Source of the DNA: CBDEGR01 sp965237895
Lineage (GTDB): Bacteria > Acidobacteriota > Terriglobia > UBA7540 > JAPUME01
Length of the DNA stretch: 64,000 nucleotides
NCBI GenBank assembly: GCA_965237895.1
Contig: CBDEGR010000002.1
Span: forward strand, 1,426,001-1,490,000
Direction: 5' to 3'
Shown: positions 8,420 through 16,274 of the stretch, in pieces
How positions within the stretch are numbered: position 1 is the first letter of the stretch
How the letters are laid out: each line of letters begins with the position of its first letter
Program-made: the position numbers and the translations under genes
The notes under the pieces: generated by a model
Told to the model about the DNA's origin: nothing
What the model saw: the letters and a program-made list of their open reading frames with translations, nothing else
Database searches by the model: none

Positions 8420-9232
8420 TTAGGATGCATCTTTCCGTCCTAGGTTTCCCGGAAAAGGAGAAACCTTATTCCTTCCCTCGTTTTTTCCTCTCCGTTGGCG
8501 AACGACTTCATAGAGGGCCACAGCCGCCGCCACCGAGACATTCAACGAAGAGACCGGGCCGTAAAGGGGAATGGAGACCATGTGGTCGCAAGTCCGGCGC
8601 ACCAGAGGGCGCAGCCCCCGGCCTTCGCCGCCCAGGACCAGAGCACAGGGGCCCCGGAAATCGGCCTCAAGGTAGGACCGGTCCGCCGCAGCGTCGAACC
8701 CGGTAATCCAGACGTTCCGCTCCTTCAACCATTCGAGTGCTCGGACGAGATTTTTTACTCTCGCCACCGGCAGGTGTTCCAGTGCCCCGGCCGAGGCCTT
8801 CGCCGCCACCGGGCTGAGGCCCGCCGAGCGCCGCTCCGGGATGATCAACCCGTCGGCGCCGGTTGCCGCGGCCGTCCGCCCCACCGCCCCAAGATTTCGG
8901 GGGTCTTCAACGCCGTCCAGTACGATCAACAGAGGGTCCGATTTTCCCTCCACCAAGCTGTCGAGGGCCGCGTAGGTCCGCGGGGCGCAGACGGCCACAA
9001 CATCCTGATGGCCGGTGGTCCCGGCCATCCGATCCAGGTCTTTTCGCGGGCAGAACCGAACGGGAACTCCCGCCGTGCGGCACGCGTCGACCAGCTCCTG
9101 CACGCGGCGGTTGCGGCATCCTTCGGCGACCCTGAGGTGTTCCACGGTTGGTGAGCGCAGGGCCTCGGCCACGGCATGGACGCCGTAAACGAAAGAATTT
9201 TCTTCCCCCCCGCGCAGATGATGGCTTGGCAT
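8420..9232 (-). CDS. rlmB: 23S rRNA (guanosine-2'-O)-methyltransferase, TrmH/SpoU family
   Basis: A ~270-residue SpoU methyltransferase. An N-terminal substrate-binding domain (YGVHAVAEALRS) precedes the trefoil-knot domain with motif 1 (VEDPRNLGAVGRTAAATGAD), motif 2 (LVLGGEGRGL) and motif 3 (SIPLYGPVSSLNVSVAAAVA), where the S-S-L-N-V-S residues bind SAM and the ribose. The family methylates the 2'-O of G2251 in the 23S P loop. I choose the ATG at 9232; the frame runs up to a TTG at 9262 through a repetitive AATTGAAGT stretch that looks non-coding. Confidence 0.92.
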   Translation of the reverse strand: MPSHHLRGGEENSFVYGVHAVAEALRSPTVEHLRVAEGCRNRRVQELVDACRTAGVPVRFCPRKDLDRMAGTTGHQDVVAVCAPRTYAALDSLVEGKSDPLLIVLDGVEDPRNLGAVGRTAAATGADGLIIPERRSAGLSPVAAKASAGALEHLPVARVKNLVRALEWLKERNVWITGFDAAADRSYLEADFRGPCALVLGGEGRGLRPLVRRTCDHMVSIPLYGPVSSLNVSVAAAVALYEVVRQRRGKNEGRNKVSPFPGNLGRKDAS

Positions 9233-9283
9233 ATTTGAAGTTGAAATTGAAGTCGAAATCAAAATTGAGATCGCCCGTCCGTA

Positions 9284-10804
9284 TTACGGCGAGCTTTTCA
9301 AAACCGCTTGCTGAAACTCCTTCAGGCGCTGGAGGGAACTTTTCACCGGGCAGGGAAGCGGGAGCTTGCTCCCTTGCTCAAAAACCGGAATCAGTTTGTC
9401 GAGTTCCGGCCCGGAGGTCTGCCCGGTCAGGGCGACGCGAATCGGATGGAACAGGTTCTTACCCTTTTGGGCGGTCTCTTTTTTTACTTCTCCCATGATT
9501 TTCCGGAACGTCTCGGAATCGAGCTTGTCCGCGTCCCCCACACGGCGAACGAGCGCAGCCACCACTTGCCGCGCCGCCTCGGACTCCGCCACAGCCCTGT
9601 TCTCCTCGGCGGCCAAAGCCGCACCGCTTTCGTAATGAAATATGAAACGAACGTGAGCGGGCAACTCACTTAAATGATTCAGATTCTTGAGCACGGCGTC
9701 GAGGACCCCCCGGAGCCACTGTTTCGCTTCCGGAGAGGGTTCTGCGTCCACGAATCCGGCCTTGCGGAGCACGGGCAGGGCGCGCTCCACCAATTCCTCC
9801 CGCGGCGACTCCTTCATGTAGTGACGGTTCAGCCAGAAGAGCTTCTGGGTGTCGAAGACGGCCGGACTCTTCGTGATATTCGAGAAGGAGAATTGGGCGG
9901 TCAATTCACGGCGCGGGAAAATCTCCGAGACCCCGTCGGCGGCGGACCATCCGAGCAGCGCCAGATAATTCGTCATCGCCTCGGGCAGGAGGCCCAGCTC
10001 GCGAAAATAATCGACGGAGGTGCCGCCGTGGCGCTTGCTCAGCCGGGTTCGGTCCGGTCCCAGAATCGTGGAGAGGTGTGCGAAGCGGGGCGGCGTCCAG
10101 CCCAGGGCTTGGTAGAGCGCGATTTGCCGCGGGGTGTTCGAGATATGATCATCACCGCGAATCACGTGGGCAATCTTCATCAGGTGGTCGTCGACGACGA
10201 CGGCGAAGTTATACGTCGGAAGCCCCTCCGAACGGAGCAGGACGAAGTCGCCCTGGGTGTCCGAGGCAAAGCGCTTCCGTCCGTGGACCATGTCGTCGAA
10301 CGCCAACTCGCCTTGCGGAATCCTCAACCGCACGGCGGCCGGTTGCCCCGACTGCATCCGTTGGGTTACCTCGTCCACGCTCAACGCTCTGCATTTGCCG
10401 GAGTAGCCTGGCCGGCGGCCTTCGGCGAGTGCGGTCTTTCGCTCCGCTTCCAACTCCTCGGGCGTGCAGAAGCAGTGATAGGCATCACCTTTTTCGAGCA
10501 ACTCCTGTGCATACTTCCGATAGAGTTCGCCCCGCTCCGATTGCCGGTAGGGGCCTGCCGCCCCGCCGATGTCCGGCCCTTCGTCCCAGTCAAGCCCCAG
10601 CCAGCGGATATCTTCCAGCAGTTGCCGCTCGAACTCCGCCTGGGACCGTTGAGGGTCGGTGTCTTCGATGCGAAGAACGAAGACACCATTTTGGCCGCGC
10701 GCAAAGAGCCAATTGAAAAGGGCCGTGCGGGCGTTGCCGACGTGGAGTTGTCCGGTGGGGCTGGGCGCAAAACGCACCCTCACAGGGCTTTCCGATTGTG
10801 CCAT
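9284..10804 (-). CDS. gltX: Glutamyl-tRNA synthetase (first of two)
   Basis: A 506-residue class I aminoacyl-tRNA synthetase. The HIGH-type motif is HVGN (residues 21-24, in FAPSPTGQLHVGNARTALF) and the KMSKS-type loop is DRTRLSKRHGG near residue 253. The anticodon-binding helical domain follows and ends with RVALTGQTSGPEL. A second gltX is at 38156-39628; they clearly differ through much of their length. With two paralogues and no glnS seen here, one may charge tRNA-Gln with Glu for the transamidation route, as in Helicobacter; which one cannot be told without the anticodon-contact residues modelled. Confidence 0.95.
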   Translation of the reverse strand: MAQSESPVRVRFAPSPTGQLHVGNARTALFNWLFARGQNGVFVLRIEDTDPQRSQAEFERQLLEDIRWLGLDWDEGPDIGGAAGPYRQSERGELYRKYAQELLEKGDAYHCFCTPEELEAERKTALAEGRRPGYSGKCRALSVDEVTQRMQSGQPAAVRLRIPQGELAFDDMVHGRKRFASDTQGDFVLLRSEGLPTYNFAVVVDDHLMKIAHVIRGDDHISNTPRQIALYQALGWTPPRFAHLSTILGPDRTRLSKRHGGTSVDYFRELGLLPEAMTNYLALLGWSAADGVSEIFPRRELTAQFSFSNITKSPAVFDTQKLFWLNRHYMKESPREELVERALPVLRKAGFVDAEPSPEAKQWLRGVLDAVLKNLNHLSELPAHVRFIFHYESGAALAAEENRAVAESEAARQVVAALVRRVGDADKLDSETFRKIMGEVKKETAQKGKNLFHPIRVALTGQTSGPELDKLIPVFEQGSKLPLPCPVKSSLQRLKEFQQAVLKSSP

Positions 10805-10904
10805 CGTGTCTGTATTACAACACAGAAGAGGGGGATTTCACACTTTCATGCTTGCTGCTCCCTCGAGCGGCAGTTTCCGAGGGGAAGGGAGAGGGAATAG
10901 CGAG

Positions 10905-11513
10905 CTATTCGACTGCCCCCAATTCTTCCCGCAGCTCATTGACGAAGTTGGACTTGACTTTGCCGCCCAGCATCCGGATGCGGAGAACCTCGTGCCAGGC
11001 TTCCTGGTAACGGCTGGTCGAGTAGAGGGCCTTGGCCAGAAGTTCATGCGCCTTGGCATTGTAGGGGTCCACGCGGACCCACTCGCGAAAGGCCGCCACG
11101 GTGCCTTCGAATTTCCCCTTTTCGAGCAGAGAGCTGCCCAATTCGCCGAATTCCGAGGCGCTTCTCGGCCAGAGCCGGACCGCCACGCGAAGCGCCAGCA
11201 GGGCCTCCTCGGTCCTGCCCTGGGCGAAGAGGGATTTCCCCAGGTAGTAATAGCCTGCGGCTTCATAGGGCTGGAGCCGGATGACGGTTCGGAAGTGCGG
11301 CGCGGCGAGCTCGTATCGCTCGAAATCGTAGAAGGCCTTTCCCAGGTCGAAGTGCGTGCGGGCGTTGTGGGGCCGGCGGCGGACGCTTTCCCGCAGCTCG
11401 GAAACGGTCTGTTTCAATGCCTGTTCGCGTCGGGTCCAATACTCCAAATAGGAATCATTCCGGGAGAGCAGATCCGGCGAGGTTCCGTTGACACGCGCCG
11501 GCGAAGGAACCAT
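10905..11513 (-). CDS. Tetratricopeptide-repeat protein
   Basis: About 202 residues with four consecutive TPR-like helical pairs: NARTHFDLGKAFYDFERYEL, AAGYYYLGKSLFAQGRTEEA, ASEFGELGSSLLEKGKF and NAKAHELLAKALYSTSRYQE. TPRs mediate protein-protein contacts. An overlapping ORF in another frame (11611 to 11414) begins MKGKERMRQGRKRPFLRLM and contains RSLLGGVILVQAAWFL, a plausible membrane anchor; a frameshift near 11465-11515 may separate the original signal segment from the TPR part. The start at 11513 is therefore doubtful. Confidence 0.7.
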   Translation of the reverse strand: MVPSPARVNGTSPDLLSRNDSYLEYWTRREQALKQTVSELRESVRRRPHNARTHFDLGKAFYDFERYELAAPHFRTVIRLQPYEAAGYYYLGKSLFAQGRTEEALLALRVAVRLWPRSASEFGELGSSLLEKGKFEGTVAAFREWVRVDPYNAKAHELLAKALYSTSRYQEAWHEVLRIRMLGGKVKSNFVNELREELGAVE

Positions 11514-11919
11514 GCTGCCTGCACAAGGATCACCCCGCCCAGCAGACTTCGCGTCATGAGGCGTAAAAACGGTCTTTTCCGGCCTTGGCGCATTCTTTCC
11601 TTACCTTTCAAGGCCCTATCTTTCTGGCCTTTCCGTCCCTTTGAGAGAGTCCCCCGGAGAGGGGCTTACCTCCCAAATTTCTCATCGGCGGGGAATCAAA
11701 ATTACCTACAGTACTTTAGTACTGCCCGCTCGCCGCCCCCGAAGGGCAACGAAAGGGGTAAGCGCTGCGTGAAAAACCGGGTTTGGGCTCTTCGGATTCT
11801 GCTACACTGGAAACGGGAAGTTTCCGGAGCGCAAAACACCTTCCGGAACTCTGGTGAGTCGTCAAGCGGGATTGATTCCCCTAGGGGAGGCTGTCGCCTT
11901 GAATTTCAGGAGGGATGCT
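11514..11919. other. Intergenic region between divergent genes, with a short palindrome
   Basis: This 406-bp gap separates the TPR gene (minus) from the secreted-protein gene (plus). It holds the out-of-frame anchor-like segment noted for the TPR gene and an inverted repeat CAGTAC-TTTA-GTACTG at 11709-11724, which could be an operator or small hairpin. I see no conserved gene or structural RNA in the remainder. Confidence 0.4.
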
Positions 11920-12411
11920 ATGCGACGCATTCTGCCGGTTGCAGCCTTATGCCTGTGCCTGTTTCTGGGTGGTCCGCTCCAGGCGCAGCGTCGGCCACCT
12001 TCTCTTTTCCCGGGCCGCGCCCCCGACCGCCCTTCGCTGACGGGCGAGTCCTCCCATTTATTGGTCTCCGCCAAGCGTTTGAAGTCCGTGCGGAAGGTCT
12101 ACATCGCTCCTATCGACAACCGGCTCAAGCAACGGCTGGAGGAGCAATTTTCCCAGTGGGGACTGTTTCAGGTGGTATCGGTGGAGAGAAAGGCCGACGC
12201 GGTGATCAAAGGGACGTGCTTCGTCGGGCGCCGGTTGAAGAAGGTGAAGGCGGAAATTTACATGCGGGACCGGCGTTCCGGCGCGCCGATGTGGCAGGAC
12301 AGCCTCCGGCTCTCCTATAATTCGCCGCCGGTGGCGGAAGTGGTGGACGAAATCGCCATTCTCATGGTGAAGCACCTTCGGACGACTCTGCAACGAAGCG
12401 GCAAAAAGTAG
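11920..12411 (+). CDS. Exported protein of unknown function
   Basis: A 163-residue protein with a clear signal peptide (MRRILPVAALCLCLFLGG, cleavage after LQAQ). The ATG at 11920 has a strong AGGAGGGA ribosome-binding site; the upstream frame is ignored. The mature part contains KVYIAPIDNRLKQRLEEQF and DAVIKGTCFVGRRLKKVKAE, an alternation of strands and helices reminiscent of periplasmic CsgG/DUF4136-like proteins, but I cannot assign a family. It lies 86 bp upstream of the MerR-type regulator. Confidence 0.65.
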   Translation: MRRILPVAALCLCLFLGGPLQAQRRPPSLFPGRAPDRPSLTGESSHLLVSAKRLKSVRKVYIAPIDNRLKQRLEEQFSQWGLFQVVSVERKADAVIKGTCFVGRRLKKVKAEIYMRDRRSGAPMWQDSLRLSYNSPPVAEVVDEIAILMVKHLRTTLQRSGKK

Positions 12412-12430
12412 CGGGCCTTCGATCGGTCTT

Positions 12431-12467
12431 GGCGAGAGGTCTTGGGAAGTTCCTCGCCGGACCTCTC
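12431..12467 (+). repeat. Overlapping inverted repeats upstream of the MerR gene
   Basis: Two mutually exclusive stems can form: GGCGAG (12431-12436) with CTCGCC (12453-12458), and GAGAGGTC (12434-12441) with GACCTCTC (12460-12467). No T-run follows. It may be a leader hairpin or merely a chance inverted repeat. Confidence 0.35.
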
Positions 12468-12497
12468 TGCCGGTAATCGATTCAAAGATATCTAAGA

Positions 12498-12899
12498 ATG
12501 AAACGTAGCGCTGCACTTCGATCCAAACCGGCAGCCTTGCCCGTCGAACCGGTTCTGCCTGACAAGCTCTACTTCCGCATGCGGGAGGTGAGCAAGTTAA
12601 CGCGGACAGAACCCTACGTGCTGCGCTTCTGGGAGACGAAATTCCCCCAGCTCAAACCGACCAAGACACGTTCCGGACACCGGCTGTTTCGGCGGGAAGA
12701 CATCCGTAAGATTCTGGAGATCAGAAACCTTCTCTACACGCAGGGATTTACCATCGCCGGGGCCCGGAAGCGGCTCTTCTCGGAGTCGAAAAAATCCGCC
12801 GCCTCCCGCCCCTCGGCCGCAGGGGGGGACGCCAGCGGTTTCCGCGCCGTGAAGCGGGAGCTGGAAAGAATTTTGACAATGCTTTCTCGCCAATGCTAA
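12498..12899 (+). CDS. MerR-family transcriptional regulator (short form)
   Basis: A 133-residue protein with an N-terminal MerR winged helix (YFRMREVSKLTRTEPYVLRF, then TRSGHRLFRREDIRKILEIR, the conserved recognition and wing residues) and only a short C-terminal helix rather than a full effector domain. Such short MerR proteins are common one-component regulators of unknown ligand. It lies just upstream of tRNA-Pro. Confidence 0.88.
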   Translation: MKRSAALRSKPAALPVEPVLPDKLYFRMREVSKLTRTEPYVLRFWETKFPQLKPTKTRSGHRLFRREDIRKILEIRNLLYTQGFTIAGARKRLFSESKKSAASRPSAAGGDASGFRAVKRELERILTMLSRQC

Positions 12900-12996
12900 G
12901 GTGACCCAAGAGGTTGTTCGATTGCTGGGCCTGCCGGAATAGAGCATTCGGCAAACGCCGGACCCAAAAAGATCTGAAACGAATGATTTTCCCTTC

Positions 12997-13078
<82 letters not shown>

Positions 13079-13122
13079 ATTTTATCAACAGTTTGTAGGT
13101 GTCCCTCATCACCGTCATACCC

Positions 13123-14229
13123 CTATTGTAGCGGAAACTGTAGTGACCCCTTTACCCTTTCCGAAAGTTTCTTGGCTTCATTAAATTTGAAATTCTCCAG
13201 TTTCCCGACGGCCTCACGCTTGTGTTCCTCTGCCGGGTGGACGTACCTCATGGTCATTTGAATCGTCTTATGCCCCAAGAGGGCGGCCAAAGTTGGCAGA
13301 TCCAGGCCAGCCATTACGGCGCGGGAAGCATAAGTGTGCCGTAGGTCATACAACTTGAAGTGGTCCTCGATATGTGCCCTGGCCACCGATTTGTCATGAC
13401 CCTTCCTCACCCCCTTAATCGGCCTATCGGGATTCTTGGGGGAAGGGAAGACATACCGCCCCTTCGCTGCAATGGCGCGACTCTTAAGGAGATCCCAGAC
13501 CTCCTCGGTCATGGGAACCGTCCTTTTCGCCGCCGGAGTCTTTCCGAACGGGTTGAACACGGTACGGCGCCCGAAATCCAAGTTGGCAAACTCCATTCGG
13601 AAGACTTCCTCTGGTCGCATGCCGGTGTCGAGCATAGTACGGGCGATGTCGCGCAAGAGCTGGTTCGCTGCCTGCATGTAGGCAAGTTCTTCCTCAAGGG
13701 TGAGCACACGCATCCGGCCCAGGCTCTCTTCGAAGAACTGAACATCCTTGGTGGGGTTCTCGACCGCGAGGCCGCAGCGAGAAGCGTAGTTAAACATTAG
13801 ACGGAGAGTCGCGAGCGCCCGGTTGACGGTTGCCGGGCTGACTGTACTTCCGTCATGTGCATTGCGGCGCTGCTCTTCACGGATGCGGGCGAGTTTGAAA
13901 TCTTCGACCATCTCCGGCGTGATCTCGTCAAGCCATTTGCCTGAGAAGTATCGAAGTAACGTGTCGAGGTTCGTGCTGTGGAGATCATGGGTTTTCCATC
14001 GATGCTGTTGCTTCGACCAGGCCAGAAATTTTGGCACGTACTCCTCAAACTTAGGCGGTCGTGGTTTACGAGTGATACCCGCCCGCCGCTCAATAAGTGC
14101 CGCCCTGCGGATCGCTTCGGCTTCCTGGGCCGCTATTTTGTTCTTCATGCATGTGGATTCCTGGATTCGACGCCCCTGAAATTGAAAGGCGTACCACCAT
14201 ACATTTCCCCTGCGATAGAGAGCGCACAT
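13123..14229 (-). CDS. int: Tyrosine recombinase / integrase
   Basis: A 368-residue phage-type integrase. An N-terminal arm-binding-like region (YRRGNVWWYAFQFQGRRIQE) and a SAM-like core-binding domain (~residues 65-165) precede the catalytic domain with Arg in TGMRPEEV, the HxxR-type box in LYDLRHTYASR (here L-R-H), LLGHKTIQMTMRYVHP with the second His and the nucleophilic Tyr. It would catalyse integration into and, with Xis, excision from tRNA-Pro. Its start lies 2 bp from the end of the excisionase-like gene, indicating co-transcription. Confidence 0.95.
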   Translation of the reverse strand: MCALYRRGNVWWYAFQFQGRRIQESTCMKNKIAAQEAEAIRRAALIERRAGITRKPRPPKFEEYVPKFLAWSKQQHRWKTHDLHSTNLDTLLRYFSGKWLDEITPEMVEDFKLARIREEQRRNAHDGSTVSPATVNRALATLRLMFNYASRCGLAVENPTKDVQFFEESLGRMRVLTLEEELAYMQAANQLLRDIARTMLDTGMRPEEVFRMEFANLDFGRRTVFNPFGKTPAAKRTVPMTEEVWDLLKSRAIAAKGRYVFPSPKNPDRPIKGVRKGHDKSVARAHIEDHFKLYDLRHTYASRAVMAGLDLPTLAALLGHKTIQMTMRYVHPAEEHKREAVGKLENFKFNEAKKLSERVKGSLQFPLQ

Positions 14230-14231
14230 GG

Positions 14232-14504
14232 CTAGTTCCTCCTAACGTGTGATAGCTGTGTGACGGGAACTATACGCTCTTCCAGCCAGCGGTCAAGGTC
14301 GGATTGCCGATACCGCACCAGGTTCCGGGCAATCTTGAGAAACGGAATACCCCGACGCTGCGAGCGCCATTGTGCAAGCGTTTCCGTAGATAGGCCCACA
14401 TATTCAGCTACGTCCTCGGGCTTGAGAAGCCTGTGCCCGTTGTGGCCGAGAACTGGGCGCGGGGCCTTCGGTGAAGTTTTCGAGTTATGGCTGTTTCGAT
14501 TCAA
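14232..14504 (-). CDS. Excisionase-like helix-turn-helix protein
   Basis: A 90-residue protein with a MerR/AlpA-like winged helix: LLKPEDVAEYVGLSTETLAQ, then RRGIPFLKIARNLVRYRQSD, the pattern of HTH_17 excisionase/DNA-binding proteins. It sits directly upstream of the integrase in the same direction, the classical place for a recombination directionality factor. It could equally regulate the integrase promoter. Confidence 0.82.
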   Translation of the reverse strand: MNRNSHNSKTSPKAPRPVLGHNGHRLLKPEDVAEYVGLSTETLAQWRSQRRGIPFLKIARNLVRYRQSDLDRWLEERIVPVTQLSHVRRN

Positions 14505-14734
14505 CTTCTAATTCTTTGTCCGCCGTCAAGGGCGGAAACTGTTTCCGCTTTGCCGAGTTGTTTGGCTTCCGTTCAATGGTCTAGCCTTTTGGTGCGCCTT
14601 TCTGGGGCAGGCGGAACCCGCCCCAGCCTTGGGTTAGTTTGGTGAGGTAACCCCCGGCCCCGGCGTAGGGCCGAAACTTTTTGCACGCTTTCTTTTCAAT
14701 CCTTTGAAAATGCGGTACTTGACGGGCGCCTTCC

Positions 14735-14773
14735 TTGCTTGGTTGCTTAGTTGCTTTGGTGCTTAGGTGCTTA
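14735..14773 (+). repeat. Phased short direct repeats (TTGCTT / TGCTTA)
   Basis: TTGCTT occurs at 14735, 14743 and 14751, followed by TGCTTA at 14760 and 14768, giving five copies spaced 8-9 bp. They lie in the non-coding stretch 14505-14791 (287 bp) of the element, which also has a CTGGGGC/GCCCCAG inverted repeat near 14610-14630. Iteron-like or directionality-factor sites are possible; simple slippage is the alternative. Confidence 0.5.
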
Positions 14774-14791
14774 CCGCTTAAATGCTCTGGT

Positions 14792-15256
14792 TCATGGATA
14801 AGCCTTTTTAAGAATTTCTTTGACGGTGGAATAAATTTGGCCGTCCGGGTGGTTTCGTCCGTCGAAGCGCCGTATTGTATCTCCGATCCGAATTTCGTAG
14901 GTCTTCCCTTTGAAAACCCTATTACTCAGCGTTTGTCTTTTTCGAGGGGCGTGTCCCGTCGCCAGAACCCACACTCGGTAATACTCCGAGCGTGGACCTG
15001 CTTTCGTGGTCTCCCCATTCCCAAGGTGCAGGAAGCAGAAAACGCTGTCGCGTTCTACGAGAGTTTTAAATTCGAGCCGACACTTCCAGGCACGAAGCTG
15101 AGGGTGCCAGTACGTGACGGCAGAGACGCATTCTGCTTCGTAGTCTCCGGGTTCATGCCGGGGATAAGGATCGGCTTCACAAACCGGTTCCATTCCCAGC
15201 ACTTCAGCGGGAATGGGTTCGTTCATATCTTTGGTGGTCGGGCCTGGCTTAGCCAT
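14792..15256 (-). CDS. Element-encoded protein of unknown function
   Basis: A 154-residue protein with no signal peptide or membrane segment. Alternating strands and aromatic residues (YWHPQLRAWKCRLEFKTL, VFCFLHLGNGETTKAGPRSE, YYRVWVLATG) recall small OB-like/DUF669-type phage proteins that bind single-stranded DNA, but there is no decisive motif. It lies downstream of the small HTH gene at 15275-15466, 18 bp apart, and probably shares its transcript. Confidence 0.6.
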   Translation of the reverse strand: MAKPGPTTKDMNEPIPAEVLGMEPVCEADPYPRHEPGDYEAECVSAVTYWHPQLRAWKCRLEFKTLVERDSVFCFLHLGNGETTKAGPRSEYYRVWVLATGHAPRKRQTLSNRVFKGKTYEIRIGDTIRRFDGRNHPDGQIYSTVKEILKKAYP

Positions 15257-15274
15257 GAAACCTCCTCCCTGCCC

Positions 15275-15466
15275 TCAATACCCCTGCGCGAGAATGCGAT
15301 CTACTTCGCGTCTAGGCACCATCACGCTGCCACCCAACCGCACGGTTTTAATCTTCCCGGCGCGGACGGCTCTGTGCAGGGTTCTATAGGCCTTCCCGGT
15401 ACGCTGGGAAAGCTCCCTGATAGAGTCTAACTCCTTCGGTATTGGTTGTTTGACCTGCACGACCAT
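15275..15466 (-). CDS. Small helix-turn-helix DNA-binding protein
   Basis: A 63-residue protein consisting of one HTH unit (IRELSQRTGKAYRTLHRAVR, then GKIKTVRLGGSVMVPRREVD), matching the excisionase-family helix-turn-helix_17 layout. I start at the ATG at 15466 because an excellent AAGGAGGT ribosome-binding site lies at 15473-15480; the longer frame to 15526 would bypass it. It is divergent from the zinc-finger gene at 15540 and likely controls the shared intergenic region. Confidence 0.75.
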   Translation of the reverse strand: MVVQVKQPIPKELDSIRELSQRTGKAYRTLHRAVRAGKIKTVRLGGSVMVPRREVDRILAQGY

Positions 15467-15503
15467 AAGAAGACCTCCTTGGAAAATGCTTGCTAGATGG
15501 CCC

Positions 15504-15533
15504 TTGACAAGGCTAATGGTATGCAATTATGAT
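15504..15533 (+). promoter_or_regulatory. Sigma-70 type promoter giving a leaderless transcript
   Basis: TTGACA (15504-15509), an 18-bp spacer and TATGAT (15528-15533) form a near-consensus promoter. The in-frame ATG of the zinc-finger gene is at 15540, where transcription would be expected to begin, so its mRNA would lack a 5' leader. No Shine-Dalgarno sequence is needed or seen. Confidence 0.75.
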
Positions 15534-15539
15534 CCGGTT

Positions 15540-16205
15540 ATGCTGGAACGTCAAAGGAATTCTAACTCAGATTCAAACTCTAGCAAAGAGGATGCAAGGC
15601 TATCCGTTCCGCACTGGCGAGCGGCCACATTTCTTGAAGGCCTAGCGAATCTCGACACTAGCAACAGCCAAAAGGTGGAGGCCTTCGTTAAGCGTTTCGA
15701 AGATTTGCTTCCGACCCTAACCCCCGGGGTGGGGGAGGTGCGCGACTTGCTTTTTCGCCCGGCCACGCGTGACCGCCAAGGATTCATTGCCACGAGCGAG
15801 TTGGACCGCAAAAAACCGGCCAGCGATAGGTCTTCCTCGCTGACACAGTTTGAAAACGAGCTCAAGTCCATGCTGGAAAGACTTTGGAAGGAACCCACTC
15901 CCTTCATTATAGAGGCCAGGCTGATGAGGGTCGCCGGTCACGAAGCCAATTACGAGGCTGAGAAGGGTCGGCTAGTGAAGGATAATTTTTTGATGGTGCT
16001 GTTATTCGCAATAAAGCACGCTCACCTGCTTCATTACTGCCAAAATCCTGAGTGCAAGAAGCCCTACTTCGTGGCCCAGCGGGCCTCGCAAGTCTATTGC
16101 AGTGTGCAATGCGCTGAACCGGCCCAGCGAGAAGCCAAGATAAGGTGGTGGCGCGAGCATGGGGACGAGCGGCGCAAAAAATCACGCAAGAAAGCTAAGA
16201 AATAA
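15540..16205 (+). CDS. Zinc-finger protein of the integrated element (CGNR-like)
   Basis: A 221-residue protein. The C-terminal ~55 residues contain a putative treble-clef zinc site: HYCQNPECKKPYFVAQ, then QVYCSVQCAEPAQRE, four cysteines arranged like CGNR or related zinc fingers, and a very basic tail (RRKKSRKKAKK) suited to nucleic-acid binding. The N-terminal part is helical without recognised motifs. I start at the ATG at 15540, placed at the predicted transcription start. Similar proteins are often putative transcriptional regulators. Confidence 0.72.
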   Translation: MLERQRNSNSDSNSSKEDARLSVPHWRAATFLEGLANLDTSNSQKVEAFVKRFEDLLPTLTPGVGEVRDLLFRPATRDRQGFIATSELDRKKPASDRSSSLTQFENELKSMLERLWKEPTPFIIEARLMRVAGHEANYEAEKGRLVKDNFLMVLLFAIKHAHLLHYCQNPECKKPYFVAQRASQVYCSVQCAEPAQREAKIRWWREHGDERRKKSRKKAKK

Positions 16206-16274
16206 GACGGGCCGCCGTGAAGTGCGAGCTTCCCGGCAGCCCTAACCAACATCAACCTAACTGGAGGCTGAATC

